64,000 nt of DNA from Pyrocephalus nanus (taxonomy: Eukaryota; Chordata; Aves; Passeriformes; Tyrannidae), in NCBI GenBank assembly GCA_038380795.1, contig CM076268.1, positions 15,690,001 to 15,754,000 of the forward strand. The letters are read 5' to 3'. Shown piece by piece: positions 27,101 to 42,100 of this stretch; the stretch's first letter is position 1, and every line of letters begins with the position of its first letter. Both the position numbers and the translations under genes were made by a program. The notes under the pieces were generated by a model. The model did no database searches. It was not told the DNA's origin and worked only from the letters and a program-made list of their open reading frames with translations.

Positions 27101-30100
27101 CTCCATTTGCCACATAGTCTGGTCCTCTCCTCAATACTGATCTTAATATATTTGTAAGGAAAGTTTAGGTATTTGTAACAAAATGAAAGATTCCACGGCC
27201 ATCACTAAACACCAGTAGCAAGACATCCGCTTGTCTGATGAGCTAACCACGTAAAGGGAACAAATTTTCCCTTACACAAAAGTTAGAGGCTTGATTAATA
27301 GCATAAGGCAAAGCTCAAAAGCAGCTCACCAGAGCTAATACCTACAGATGGGCAAAAGCCAAGAGCAGGAAGTGTGCATAGCTTTGATTGTTTCTCTCTG
27401 CACCAACATCAGCGCAACTGATGGCAAATCAACACAATTCACAACCACTCATTGGTCCAACACCCACAGCAACCCTCTTGGTTGAATTGTGGTCTATTCT
27501 GTATTGCAATCAAGCAGCGCTCTCCAAATCACAGTATAAAAAAAATTATAAACTCAGGCATATCAGCTAGTAGGCTAAAAACCAGTCTGAATGTATGCCT
27601 GAACCTGAAATTTCCATATCAAAAAGTAGATCAAATGCACTTGGAATGTTTAAGCGTGATCAGTTTTAAGTAGTCTAGAAATAAAGAATTATCTTGGAAA
27701 AGCCACATAAATATGAGAATTTATTTTCACTAATATTTCTTTGTTAGTGCTGGAATTGGTCTTCACTGCTACAGACATTTACAGCTAAGCATTACAAACA
27801 GTAAAATTCATTTCAAGAGTGGTACATTCCTAAATAAATTTCTATTTTTTTTTGCCACTTTCCATGCATAACGGTTTAATTTCTTTGAGAAGCTACACTG
27901 AACCATCTAACACACAGTGAGATTTTTAGGACATCTTTAGCCCTGCTCCATTCCTTACTGACTTTTAATAAAGGGAATCTGATGTGTCCACTTATTTTTC
28001 CAAATTATTATTTAGTAACAGTGCTATTTAGAGATGTAACATTTCTGGACATTCCTGTTCCATTATAATTTATAGTCAGCACCAACTTCCTTAAGAACAC
28101 CACCATAACGTTATAGAAAAGAATTCTTTTTCTGAAGCCGAATTCAGAATGCCCATCATCGTGATAAGTGCAAGACACACTTAGTCCAAATATCTGGTGC
28201 TGAAGCCAAGCAGTCACCAGTGCATACCAGTCCCACAGCAATTGAAGTTCCACAGTGTATTTCTCCTGGGCTCCTTGCTCCATTTATATTACATTTGCTG
28301 CTTCATAACTTCATCTCATCTACTTCATTCACAGTTTTGTCAGCCCTTATCTCCTGTAATCTTTCTTCCTAAAAAGAGGTAATACCCTGTCTTATCTCTC
28401 ATGAGAAAGTCACTACCTAAGCATTATAGTTATCCTGTCCAATATTCTTCTTCTAATTGTCCTTGTCAATTAGTATAACTATTTCCACAACCCTGAGTAT
28501 TTGAGTACGGAAATATTAATTAGTTTGTTTACAAATGGCAAGTTTCATACCGTTGTAATAATTTTATCTTATTCTTACCTCAGTTTGGAATGCCTGAATC
28601 TGCTGTGATTGTAGAAAAACTGCGCATGAACGGATCTCACTTCTTGGTAAGCAAATATTCTGTAAGAGCTATCATTAAACCATATCTCAACATGAGGATT
28701 GTATTCCTTAGAGTGCCAGGAAACAATCTGAAATTTTCCTTCCGTATACACACTACATCAGTTACTCTGGTTTTGCATTTTAGTGGATTAATTTACACCT
28801 CTGCCTCAAGGAATCCCCCTACACAAAAGAAATCCCAGCCAGCCCTTCCCCTGCTCCATAGAAAGGGCAGATATTTAGCATCAGCCATTAGTACTCAGGT
28901 GTGTCAGGGAACATCTCATGAAATATTACTTGAAGCAGGTTGGCAGCTTTTTTAACAATAGACATGTTTTAAAGCCATTGTTTATGTAAAAGCTTTTTCA
29001 TAAAACCTGCATGATTATTTACCAGTAGAGACTTCTACATAAATTTTACAATAAAAGTTTAGAGATATTGGAAAAAATGTCTAAAAAAATCTGATAACTT
29101 TCTTTCTTGACCTATGTAGAATTTTTTTGCATAACAGTGTGTTTAATTGATTTCAACTAATTAGAAGACACAAATAGAATAACTCCTTGAACTGCAGCAA
29201 TTCCACTACCACTAATTCCACCTATTGAAGCAGAAGTTTCTTGAGATCTATTTTAAAGGTAAAATTGTTGTTGTGGTGTGTTTATGCAATGCAGAGATAC
29301 TATGTTTGCTTGGCAATTCGTTGCTCAACAAAACTATTTCCTGGGTGCATCAGGAGTTTTACCTGCTGTTTATGCTAACAAGGGCTTCAGTCCTGCAAAG
29401 TGATTCATTCATTAGACCGCAGGTGCATGTATGGCCACAGTAAAATTGGGATTTACTAAAAATTCATACTAGCACAGTAGGGCTAACAAAGCTGTAAATA
29501 TAGACTGATTCCTGTCCCATTCATCCATTCTAAACTGAATCACTAAAGGTGCTGTAGTTGGCCATTGCTGGATGAGAGGCAGTGAAGTTAAACCTAAGGG
29601 TGGTTGTGTTTTCTTCTTGTGCCTGCTGCAAATAGAGCTGTACAGCAGCAGTGAACAGGGGATCTGAGAAGTAATTTCAGGTGTTACTGGCAACCTATTC
29701 AAAACACAAGTGAAAAAAGCAAGGAGAACAATGGATGATCTTTGGTGACAGTCTGCAGTACCAAAAGCAGTATGACTAAAAATGAAAGGATTTCCTAGTA
29801 TGTTCCTCAAACTACCTAGGCTGTTCAACATGACTTTAAAGATTATTTTGCTCCGCAGAAAACATGACATTATACATGTGATACAATGAGCAACATCTGT
29901 TTTTTATGTCATTGTAGAGAAAATGAGACAGGTCTCACACACTGTCAGAAACCTTACTACAAATTTCATTGAATTGTTCAGTAGCATTGTCAACATGATA
30001 AATCTGTATGCTTGAAACAGAATTATTTAAAACAATACTTTAAAAAAATTTATTCAAGAACCTATATTTTGCTATTATTAATAGCATTATTTGAGTAACT

Positions 30101-33100
30101 CTAAGATACTGTTCTCCTATGTACAAGCTAATATGTATGCTAACCTGTAAGAAATGAAGTCAACAGCCAAGGTTTTTATTCTAAGCTCCTAGCCAAATAC
30201 ACATGAAATCCATATTATACCAGGAATTAAATGTTCCTTCACTGTTACAAGGTGTGGTTTAGAAATCACATCCTTAGAAGATCCACTTTAATATATGATG
30301 GAGTAACCAGATGCCTAAGGTACACATTTCCACTCAGAAAAATCGGAGTTCCTGTCTATGTCACCTACAGTGTGATTCCTTCACTGGATTTACTGGCTTG
30401 TGTAGAGCTGTCCCGAACTCCAAAATTCAAAAAATCCTTATGCTGTTATTTTGTTTATTTATTACCTTTTGCAAGAACCCAAGGTCTGGCACTTCAGTTT
30501 AAGATTTCCTTCCACTGCTGTTTGCAAAGTCTAAACAGAAGCTCAATACCACCTTCAGACACAGAGCTCAGAGTCACTAGAGAGAAGCCAGCCATTGCTA
30601 GACGACAGTGAACAAAAAACCCATAAAACAAAACACTTGAGCAAGCCTGATGCCAACTACAAAATAGGAGTGGCAGGTTTACCTTCCCATATTAATAACT
30701 TTTTTAAAAGCAAATACACTATCTGCATGTGCACAGAGACACTGTGAACACAGGTAGAGCTCTTGATACATGTGCAGTGTTTCTATATGTCTACCCAGTG
30801 TTAGATTCATATTTAGATACAGATTTGTTTGGATATGACATCTGTTAGGAATCCCTGGATAGAAAATTCCTGAGGAAAGCAACTCTGTGGTATCTGCCAT
30901 GAGAACACACTGAACTTTCCCCCGCCACACATTCAGAGAGGCACAAGTTACTGTTTTACCTTTTCACAAGCTGAAAAATTGTCTTCCATCCTGAGTGTTG
31001 CTGCAGAAGGCACACCAGAGTGCCTCTGAAGGCTGGCATGACATCCCAAGGGGAGCCATCCTCATGCCTACCAGCAGCTTTTCACAACTCTCAGACAAAC
31101 CCTTCTCACTGTACAACTCCTTCAGCCTGCCCCAAACCTCCACTATGGGAATAACACATGAAGCATGTGCAGCACAGGTATTTGGTAGCAGTGAGATCTG
31201 CCAAAATCCAGAGGCAGTGCCCCTTGGGGCAGATGGCATGCTGGCCCACTGGTGCACAGCACTGGAAGGAACCTTTCCTGGAAAGAAACACGTGCAGCCT
31301 CTGTGCTGCACTTTAACCATGGGATATAAATATCCACTAGATGTGCCTCTGCTTCCTGTGTGGTTTCAGCAGGGTGCTCATCTTTTTAATCTTTCTAAAG
31401 GGGAATGTGGTCAAATATTGGGGAAATGCTGCAGAAAGTAATTATTCTTAAAGCCTACCACTGAACTAACGAAAAACTTCTTAAGGGGCCATCCTGCATA
31501 TGTCCTTTGTGTAAAATGCAAATGACATTTTATTTGAAAGTGAATCAGATTAACTTATCAGTACTATAGGTCTTTTTGAAGTTTAGAGTGTTGGAAGTCA
31601 AGTCATGCAGATATTATAGCCACAGTATCTTTGATAAGTTAGCCACAACACCTTAAATTGATTTGACTGCTTTCAAAATAGAAATAATCAACATTTATAT
31701 GGTTATTTCTTTGAATATTTCTTGTCTTTGAGTAGCTAAAAGACAATCACTTTTATGGTAATATTATAGTCTGTTTTATAAATATACTGAGTATCAAACT
31801 GAACTTTTATAGGAAACTAAATTACATGCATTTTATAAAAATTTATAAGTAATAGCTCTTCCTTTACACTTCTGTAGAATCTAAAAACACAAAAGGGTGG
31901 CATATTAGATCTGAATTGTACCATGCAGTTTCATTTTTCATCAATAGTACCATACTTGTGATAGTTACTCAATATGCAGATCACATCTGAGTGATGCTAA
32001 TCTAGTCCTAATGTGCAAATCAACATTTAGCCACAGCTGCATTGCACAGAGCATATTATATTCTCTCTTGCTTTTTAATGTCTGAACTTGCTACACTGTA
32101 CTCCTGCTTTTCAGTTCCCTCTAAGAGTAGGTTGCTTCTTTGATGTTTTTTTTCAAATTATGTTTTGAATTCCCAGTGACAGATTGAAAAAGAGACCAAA
32201 AAAATAGTGAAGTCTTACTTGAACTTCAGAACTGAAAAAAGGTAGACTTTCTTATCGGATTTGTATATAGAAATTTACTAAAAGAAATCTCAAACATAGC
32301 AAAATGGTCAGACATGGATTCTAAACAGCCTTCATGTATTTCTCCTTTCTTGCTATTTCAAAATGCGTTTTGAATTGCATGGCTGGAATAGGAATGCCTT
32401 GGAGAGAACCAGACCCCTGTTATTCACCAATACTCTGCTGAAGATTTTTGAATAACATTTAGAGAAGAGAACTTGTGTCTTCCTGTGGGAGATTCCTGAC
32501 TCCCTGTCAGGGCAAAACACTGCCAGAGCTTGCCAGGTTCAACTCACTGAGCCTGTCCTTTGACATTCATTTCTGTCAGCATTGCTACTGAGAAAAAGCA
32601 ACTATTGTCTCACTTGGATGCTCATTTCCATCCCTGCAATACAGAAGCAGCAGACAGGAAAGGACAGATACCACATCTACTTTCTCCAGTGACCACAGCA
32701 AGTACACACACCACAGCTAGTATTCTTCTGCTGCTATTTGAAAGCTGCAGAGTCCCACACCACCTTCCCTAGTTTTAGCTAAAAGTTTTTCCTAATGCTG
32801 AGAGTGGTAACTTCACAGCACAGGGTTGGGGAGTAGGTGGAAGGACAGATTAAAATTAGTTTGGGCTGCTTGGATATCTGTTAGGGAAAAGAGCTAACCA
32901 ACATCAGGTTCTGTTCAATTTGATCTGGCATCCACCCCTGTACATTTAGTTTTACAAATAAAATTCAGACCATCAATGCCTTGAGTTTCCAGAGGAAGGG
33001 GAAGGGATGAGAATCTTTTCTAGGTCTTGCATAAACAACAGAAATTAGAAACTTACTAAGTACATCTTTATAACCTAATTCTTCTGGGAAGGGGACAAAA

Positions 33101-36100
33101 AACTCCTGCAGTGTTTTCCCTGGGTATCAAGCAAGCATAGAAAGCTTGCATATAGGGAAGGTCAGAGAAATAAGGTGCAAGTTGCAGGTACTGCTGAGTT
33201 CTACTCTTAGGTTGGCTGTTGATAGCTTAATGCCACAAGTTCATAGCAAAGCTTTAATAGTATACTGCTTATCTCAGAAAGCCATAAAATAAGCTTTTTA
33301 AAATCACACAAAACCTTATTATTAATGTTTTAGGGTAGGTTGTGGTATGGTATGTTGTATGAGTGGAAGCGATATAAGCATTGTTTGTCCCACCTTTGGT
33401 AAACACTCAAGGTCACCACAGCAAAAAAACAACTACTGTTCACCACAGAAAAGTGATGCTACAAAAATACACATTTTCAGCTGCAAAATATGATTAGGCC
33501 ACGTAGCTGTATTAATTTAATTGCATTTTTGCACAATTTCTATTCTTCTGACATTGCTTTCTCCTATTCACATTTATCTACCATCTGACATACACATCCC
33601 GCTCACCTTTCCCCAATGCACTTTGTAAGGGCTGAGCCCCTCTTTGCTCCCTCCTCTTTACATCTCCTTGCCTTAGGCGCCTTCCAACATCTAGTGCTTT
33701 GTTTCTGTTCTTCTTTCAGCCAGGCTCCTCCTTCCCTTTGCTCCCTAATTGGGTTCTACTGGTCATGGACAGAAACTGCTCCTGCTGATATTTCTCGTGG
33801 ATTCAGTCCTACAGGCTTTCCTTATTTCCATTCTTCTCAGATGTGGAGGCTTCCAGTCAGAAGCAGAGAGGTGGCAGAGGTGGTTCAGATATGAAAAGTA
33901 CTTTTTCAGAAACACCTTAATTTCCACGTATTTCTACAGGCTCACTTTCCAAATGAAGAGCCTGGATAATGGTAGGAGCTGGGCACCTTAAGAGCCTGAT
34001 CTCTTTTATGCAAAGACAAGTGATCTCAGTACCTACCCCTATAGCAAGTGCTTTACAGACTTTGAAAACACAGTGAAAATAAAGCTGTTTAAAATGAAAT
34101 TTTTTCAGGGCAGGTAGAAACCGAAAATAGTTTCTCCTCCAGGGAGATGGAGGCAAAGCATTAAAACAGAAGGCAGAAAACGTAACAGAGCTGAGAAGTG
34201 CAAGCTTTGCCCCCGAGCAGTTCTTGCAGAGAGATGCAGTGGGGGGCTGAGGAAAAGGACAGGTAACAACAGCTCCCGAAGTGGCCTGAACATCATCGGC
34301 TGCCAAGTACAGGTGGCTTTGGTTCTGCGTCTAACCCAAGAGCAAACTGCTTCTGAAAGCAGAATTACAGTTATTTAATAGTCATTTCCAGAAGAGGAAA
34401 ATGACAAGAACATACCTCAGAAAGGAGGCAAATGTTATTTAGCATATAAAATACCTAGACCTTAAAGAGACCAGGGCTAAAAGGGAGATACTTTACAGCT
34501 TAGCACCTCTGCTGCTTATCAATCATCTTCAATTAAGTAGTAAGGTACAATGGCATTACATATTCATGTATCATCAACAAAGCATAAGGCAACTGTAAAG
34601 TAAAAGAAAAATTTGCATATTTATCCTTATTCTTCAAAAAATCCACAAAAAGATAAAGATGATAAGTTACTAAATGTAGACATAATTTCTGAAATCTAGG
34701 GCACCATGAAGTTATGCATCATTATCTGATGCATAAGAATGCAAATTATTTTAGCTATTAATTTATTAGTTTAAAATATATAAATATTATAAAGAAAACA
34801 CTCAAAAGAAATTATTAGACTAAGATACAAAGTCAAACATCATTATCACCAGATTCCCATAAATGTTAGCTTGGAAACTGAATTTTTACCCAATCATTTT
34901 GAATTATTTTCCTGCCAAGCATTTTCAAATATCTGTAATAAAACTGTTTAGTGTCATAATCTAGCAATGTAATCATGCAGTCAGAAATCCTGAGCCAGTG
35001 CACAAGTATTTATTGCAGGAGTGGTCCCTTAATTTTTTCTGTGACAGAAGAGCATGTCTATTCATATTCAAATTTTACTGCCAGAAATTATTAGAACATT
35101 TTTTTTGTTTTGCTTTATGCAGTAGCTGTGAATGATGGGAAGTGCCCGCCTGCTTTGCAGTCTTTAAGCTCCAGCACACAACAATCCAATCAAGTTCTAA
35201 ATGTCATGTTAGTCATAATTACATTAAATATAGATTAAAGAACTATCTTTTGACATAGAATTCTTTCTTCTTAAAGTTTGCTGATAATTTTAAATGTTAT
35301 TAAGTCCTGTGTACCTTTCAAGTTCAAGAAACATGAAAAAAAATGGAAAAGTTGTGGAAATTTTTTAGCTGTTGTGTCGTAGTTTCTTTCTAAAGTGGAC
35401 TTTTTTAGCCCTTAGCTGAAAAGTAGAAAAACTACACAGTCTCAGGCTTTGTAATTTTTAATTTCCTCCTGTTTCTAGTTTGTTCAAATATCCTATTTAT
35501 ATAAGTGCACACCCTCTTTTGAGACAATTTGTGATCTGAACAATCTTCATTTCGGTTGCTTTTGTACTCTTTCCTTCCTGAAAAATCAGAAGCTTTTACA
35601 ACACATATAAGTTGCAACTTCAAAACACCCAAAACGCCCAAAATTATTAGTAATGTTTAAAAATCCAGCCAGAAACTATAATCAGTCTCCCATTGTTACA
35701 TACCAGCTGCTAACCATTTCAGAAATCTTCTAGCATCCCTAATCAGAAATTTTGTCCTTCTGTTTCCAACACAAAGCTATAAACTCCTAATTCTCCACTC
35801 TTTATTTTATCCTTAAAGAGGCAGGTGAATGTGGGAAACTAAAATGCCAAGTACACTGTATCACTGTTTATTTTCTGTACAAGAATGATCCTACCAAAAA
35901 AAAAAAAAAACAACCAACACCCAACCAACCAAACAAAAACAAAAAACGGGGGGGGGGGGGGCGGGGGCAGGGGCAGAAAAATAATCAGTAGCATATTGTA
36001 AGTATCATAAGGATTATTTGCTTTAGTTATAAGCTTCAGTAAGTCCAACAGGAAGTCTGCAAAATATCTCAGAAATAGCAGGTTTTCTCTTCTCCCAGTA

Positions 36101-39100
36101 CATGCTTATTAAAATTAGTTTTATATATATAAGCATACGTAAGGGTGGACTCAGTTTGTCATTACATACTGATAGCTGCAGCTCCAGCCACACAAAGCTA
36201 CCAAACTAGACAATTGCAGACAGCTTTCTCTATGTTTGACTTTAATGCCACTGCAGGCACACAGCAGTTGGAAAGCATTGACCAACTGTGGCTCAGAGAA
36301 GCATTTGAGGAAGTTATACTTCATGCTTTTGCATTGACAGAGAACTACACTGGGCCAGTGACAAATTCCCAGAGATACAGATGTAGATAAGGCCACGTTT
36401 GTAAGATGGATACTGTACCTTCCTGGCAGAGCGGAAGAAAAAGTTCAGGAACACAGGTTTTGCAGGATCACTTGGCTTTTAAAATTTAAAATAATGTTTT
36501 CAAAGGCTGAGAAAGAACTGAACTATTTGTTGGGAACACTAATAAATTTACAAGTGGTATCTCCTTCTGTAAAAACCACTTCTTATGAACCCAAAATCTG
36601 TGGGCTTTTTAAGAACAATAAGAAACACTGGAAATTTAGTAATCATTACAGAAATGCCTCACTGACCAGACTACACTGATACTTCTGTCATTCCTTAACA
36701 TCATGGCAATTGAAAGAAGCGGACAATAAATTTGAAGTAGATGCAGTTAAAGCCAGGAGTTCCCAAGGATAACACACTCGCATGGATTTAACTGTCTTGT
36801 TGGTGAGAGTGACCACAGACCTCTTAACCTGATAGGTGTTTCTGAAGGTTTCTGAGAAAATACATTTTTCTGCAGGAAAGACCAAAAGGCACCTGAATAT
36901 TATCAATTCTCATGAGAAAGCATGAGCAAGGCTAAAAATCAATGTTGTAGAGGAGTTTTTTTCCAAGAAAAGAACAACTCTTAGGGCTTTGTTGGTTTGG
37001 AAAGGTGAATGAATACAATTCCACTGAAAATATGAAAATCCTGTGAGAACCAGACAACACAGCAGGGAAAATGGGCTCCTTGGGAAGAGGCTGGGGAGAG
37101 CCTGAAGTTTTAAACTGTTTATTTCTACTGGGTTTAGAAAGTAAGGACTTCATCAACTTAATGTAAAAACAGGATTGTATTAAATATAGCTGACTGTAGG
37201 GTAAGTTTCTACTCCATACAGAGGGAACCTGGAAAGGCCCCAAATATTAGCATGCTACTTGAGGCAGTGGGTGATGGTAGCGCCAAAATGAGCTGTTTCC
37301 AAGGAGATATATTTCAAGCTGCTATCAGTTAAAGAACTAACTGGAGTCCTAATTGGAGAAATGAAAGATGCTAGCAATAATTATAAATAAAAAAATTAAA
37401 TCAACTTTAATTTAAAAAAAAAAAAAAAAAAGAGAGAGGGGACTATCCTTTTTTTGAGACAACTTCCAGCACTATCTGTCTGGATACTGCTGCAAAGCTA
37501 CTAATTGCAAAGTGACATGAACGAAAGCAAAACAAGTAGACTGTTCCTCCCACCAGGACATCCACCGGGATGTTATGTGAGGATGATTATGCCAGGACAG
37601 TTCTGTTGGTAAATTTTTCACACAGACACGCTTGTAGCTTAAGAACCAGATAGAACCCACAACAGCCTGAGCACATTTTGCTAATGCTGACTGAGCTGTT
37701 ATGGCTGTATGAAAATCCATGAAGTTTGCAATGCAAATTTATAGAAATTAGAAACATTGAGGCAGAAAGACCAAGTTACCAAGTGTCAGGGGGTTTCCCC
37801 TCAGTAAAACGAAGCCATCCTGTTTTCTTTTACAGGATGACATCTGCTCTGAATAAACATGATGCTAAGGGGAAGAAAATAAAAAGGCAAACAGGAGAGC
37901 AACACCAAATTTGTAGATTGCTACAAATGTAATGACTGCTACATTTCATTGCAATATTATCTTTAATTTAAAATGATCAGCACATGACTTGCACAACCTG
38001 TCAGCTATCAGCACATTGCTAAGAGCAAAGAAAGCTTCCAGCCATTGCTAGCATGGCTGAGAGGACACTGTTAAATATTTATCAACCTTCCCATATGTAA
38101 AAACTCATGGAATTTACTCACATTAAAAAATAAAAACAAAACACATACAAATGCAATTGCAGAGATCTTTCATTAATGAGTTTTCCTAATGCCAATTCTT
38201 TGCATAAGCACAGACTTGACCATTAGGGAATCTGGCTTGAAGTTTGGGGGGTTGCATTGCTGGGAAACCACATCACACACTGGTGCTCAGGAAGAGGCAC
38301 GCTGGAAAGAATTTAAAATTCCCAGCGGTCCTACAAAACCAGAGTTTAGAAGAATAAGAATTTCAATCATTTCATGTATTTTAGTCCTCTGGAATACTAA
38401 AAACTATCCAGAATTCACATCAGTGTGGCAAATGCAGAAACATAGTTTCTATTTGTAGGGTGCTTGGTTTCCTGTGGGGACTATTACCTGCAGCATTTGA
38501 CTTTGTATTAGTAAACGAATAGGCACAAAGTTCCCATGAAAGACATTTTAAATTGTTAATATTCTTGAGACCTGCTGTAAAATGTTTTTATTTGGTTTTT
38601 TTGTTTTTCTGTTTATTTCCTCCACTCCTCCTGTGTAGCTGGGCTTATTCATTTAAGTCTATTTTGCCCCTTGATGTTTGATACAATTTACACTTTTAAA
38701 AGGTGTTATTCTTTCCATCCATTGCAACATAGTCCTTGAAAAGCATAAGGTTGAGCACTGGTAAAATTACAAATGCCCAGGGTTGATTTGTCATGCAATG
38801 ACCCTGGTAGAGTAAAAACTTGATTTGCCATTAAACTTATTTAAATGTCCCAGTAAACTAGAACATCTGATCAGCATAATACAAGTAGGCAGGGTCTTTA
38901 ACTATGTGAATGTAGGATGAGATATAAACAAATTGAACAAGTTATACAGCTTTTTTGGTTAAAAAAAAGTATACAGACATTAGGTTACAAATGTATATTT
39001 ACCTATAGCCAATGACCTATTTCACTCACTCAGAACTACTCAAGGCAAATGTTGACATTTGCCCTTAATCCCTAGTTTCCTGTGAAGGGGGAAATGCAAT

Positions 39101-42100
39101 GCTTCATTTGTGCATTAGACTGTCTGGGTCCTGTAGTATATAAAAATCAGATTAGAGAAATGTCTATATGTGCCAGCAATGCATTGGTAAGTGAAGGAGA
39201 CTCTTCACTACAACAAACAAACCAATGAACCTCAAAAACTTAATCTCTTACCTGAATGTTTTTGATTCAGGTGGTTTCAGAGTATCTGAAATGCATCTGT
39301 ACAAACACAGCACTGAATTTTAAAGAGGCAGTAGGAAAAAAAAAAAAAAAGGCAAATAAATACTGTAAGAATGAGGGTATCATCCCCAAAGCCTGGGGTT
39401 ATATTTGGTCATATATACACTCTCTGAACAGAAAGTCCTCTACTGACAAAACTTCAGTCTTTTTTAGAACTGTATCATGCATTATTTATGGTGTTATCGT
39501 TTCTTCCTTTTCCCTGTCCAATTAAGTATTCTTTTACTTTACAGTGTAGTGCTACATTTTCTGTTGGGTCTTGAAGGATTTTTGTGTCTGTGTTCATGAA
39601 TAAATTCAGGAATATAAGAAACTGAAGAACTCAACAATTAGGTCATAGAATTTTTTTATATTTTCCTATGTTTTTCATCATAACACACAAACCACCACAT
39701 TGGTTGCAAATAGGAGAAATATCCATTTTGGCAGCACAGATAAAACTGGTATAATCAGACTTTTGCAGACAATACCTGGATTTCCACAGCACAAGAAGTT
39801 GAACGTCAAGAGTTTCTTGAATATGATTTTGCCTTTGTTGAGCTTCAGCTTGAAGTAACCCCTATTCATGAATTTTAATCAGCTACAGCCAAATAGAGCC
39901 ACTTTTGTCATGTTAAACGGTACCCAGATTCACAGATACTCTGCATAAGCTTGGTTATCAGTCAGAAGGTCAACAGCTATCCCAACATCCATCATCTGAA
40001 CACTGTGCATGCTCACGAGCATGTACACATCTGAATGAGCTGCAGATTTCACACACAGAGAAAATTTCTTTCTCACACAGAGAAAATAATGGAAAGCAGA
40101 AGTCACTTTAGAAACATCTTACAGTGTGAAATGCTAGAGTCTTTTACTCAGCAGGTAATGCAACAGGAGAAAAAATACAATTCGTTTTTACTTATTTAAG
40201 CATTCTAGAAGACATCTGGTCATACTATGCAGGTATATGATATGGCTGGGCAATCACAGTCACATGTAGAAAGCTGTAGAAAATACGAAATAAAAATACA
40301 ATTTACTTTTATTACTTAATGTTTTATTTTTCTGGTGTAGAAATGCAATACTTCTGTTTAGGTGTATGTAGGAGGTGCACACCCTTATGGCTTATTTCAT
40401 TAACTTATAAGGAGAAGTTTCTAAATTGATTTCATTTTATAAGTCTTTATGTCTGAAATTTAAAAGCTATGCTTCCCTCTCCCTCAATACTGAGAAAAAT
40501 ATGTGAAGGTAAAATACAGATTTAGCAACAACATCCATCTAGTGGCCATCCTAAATTATTAAGGAGTTGGGGTTTCGTACATTTTTTACACTTCTATTGC
40601 ACCAGAAATAGCTACAAATAGTTGCCTCCTATAATTGAAGTGATATGGTCATTGCTATCAGCTCTAGTTACTACAGTGAATGTGCAAGGCCATGTAGAAA
40701 ATAGTTCTTACAGTATTTGTTGAACTATGAAGAAACTTATGTAATTATTGGATAAACCAGGTCAATTTTAAACTTATTTCATTTTGCTCATAGTCCACTA
40801 AAAAAAAAACGAATTCATATTGATATTGAACTCACTACAAACCCTTAACACAGTGGAGGAATAACTTCTAATAAACATGCACAATTTGTCAACATTTGAT
40901 AATTAATTGACTCATATCAAAATTCAAATGTTTTCTCTTTAAGTTCTTTTCCTCTTTTACAAGTGTAAGGATGGCTGTTACATCATATGATAATCATCCA
41001 TTATTGTGTCTTGACTTCCACAAAGCCAGCAAATCATTTAGAGAGCAGCATGTTTTTTATATTAGTGCTCAATGTTTATACAATTTCTAGTTTGTTTCTG
41101 CATGTAAACAGTACTAAATTACAGTCACTCTGCGCTACAAATTTCTTTAAATTTTCTTTTTGATTAAAGCATTTAAACAGAAAACCAGAAATATTCACTG
41201 CAAGTTAAATTTCAGTATTAGTCAATAACTGAGGATGAGAAAGGGAGAGAAAAAGTCAATCAACAGTAACTTCTTCCTTAAAAGAAACTATGCCCACACA
41301 CAAGGAAACTGGGGTTAGGAGAGTAATTTAAACTTAACTTATTGGTCACTTCCATGATGCATAAATATCACTGGCTTTCAGATACCATTATAATGACAGG
41401 CTAATATTAGAACTGTTTGCAAATATCTGCATTGTTTCCCTGGAATGGGCCTATTTTTTGAAGCCATGTGAATTTTCAGAAATTACTATGATGTGAAAGG
41501 ACACTTGCATGTACAGTTTTGACCTCTTCTCTTGCTCTTTGCCCATTAATGTATCTCAGCTGGTTTGTCTTTCAACATTCCAAAACTTCCAGCAGCTTTC
41601 AAAGCTCAACTTCTCTCAAAGAAAACACACTGCTTTGCCTTTATCCTCCCACTCTGAACTCTGCACAAGCTTGTTAACAGATTTAAAAATATACTGCTCC
41701 AAAATGGTCAGATGGTAGCAGACTGAAATTCAAATTTTGTTTCATGAACTCCCAGGAAAGGAAACATTGCCTTATGTCAGTGGAAATTTGGGATTTCTGG
41801 TAAGCATTTGATCTTGGTTGTCAACATCCTGCTGGGTCATTGACTTATAAAGCCTTGAAACAAAACTATTTATTTTTAGATACTTGAAAAACATGTTCTA
41901 CTATTTCTTTCACTTCAAGACTCATGCTTGCTTGCTACTGTAATCTAAATTGTAAAAACTGGTAGAAAAAGTTCTTTGCTAAAGGAGATTTATGTATGCT
42001 TATATACAGTGGATAGTTATTTCAATGACATCTGGCATAATTTTTATAGCCCACTCTAATTGCCTTGTTCACAAATAACTTGGATCACTTCAAGAAAGAG

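Noticed and set aside
30995..31441. Longest open frame (148 codons, plus strand) with an overlapping 118-codon minus frame
   Set aside because: Inside intron 2, in a locally GC-richer patch that lowers stop frequency on both strands. No domain, signal peptide, splice context or family motif; composition looks like chance.
39208..39254. Minus-strand CAG/GTAAGA donor-like site near 39250
   Set aside because: The presumed preceding exon has an in-frame stop within a few codons in the frame examined and no clear acceptor; isolated donor-like sites are common.
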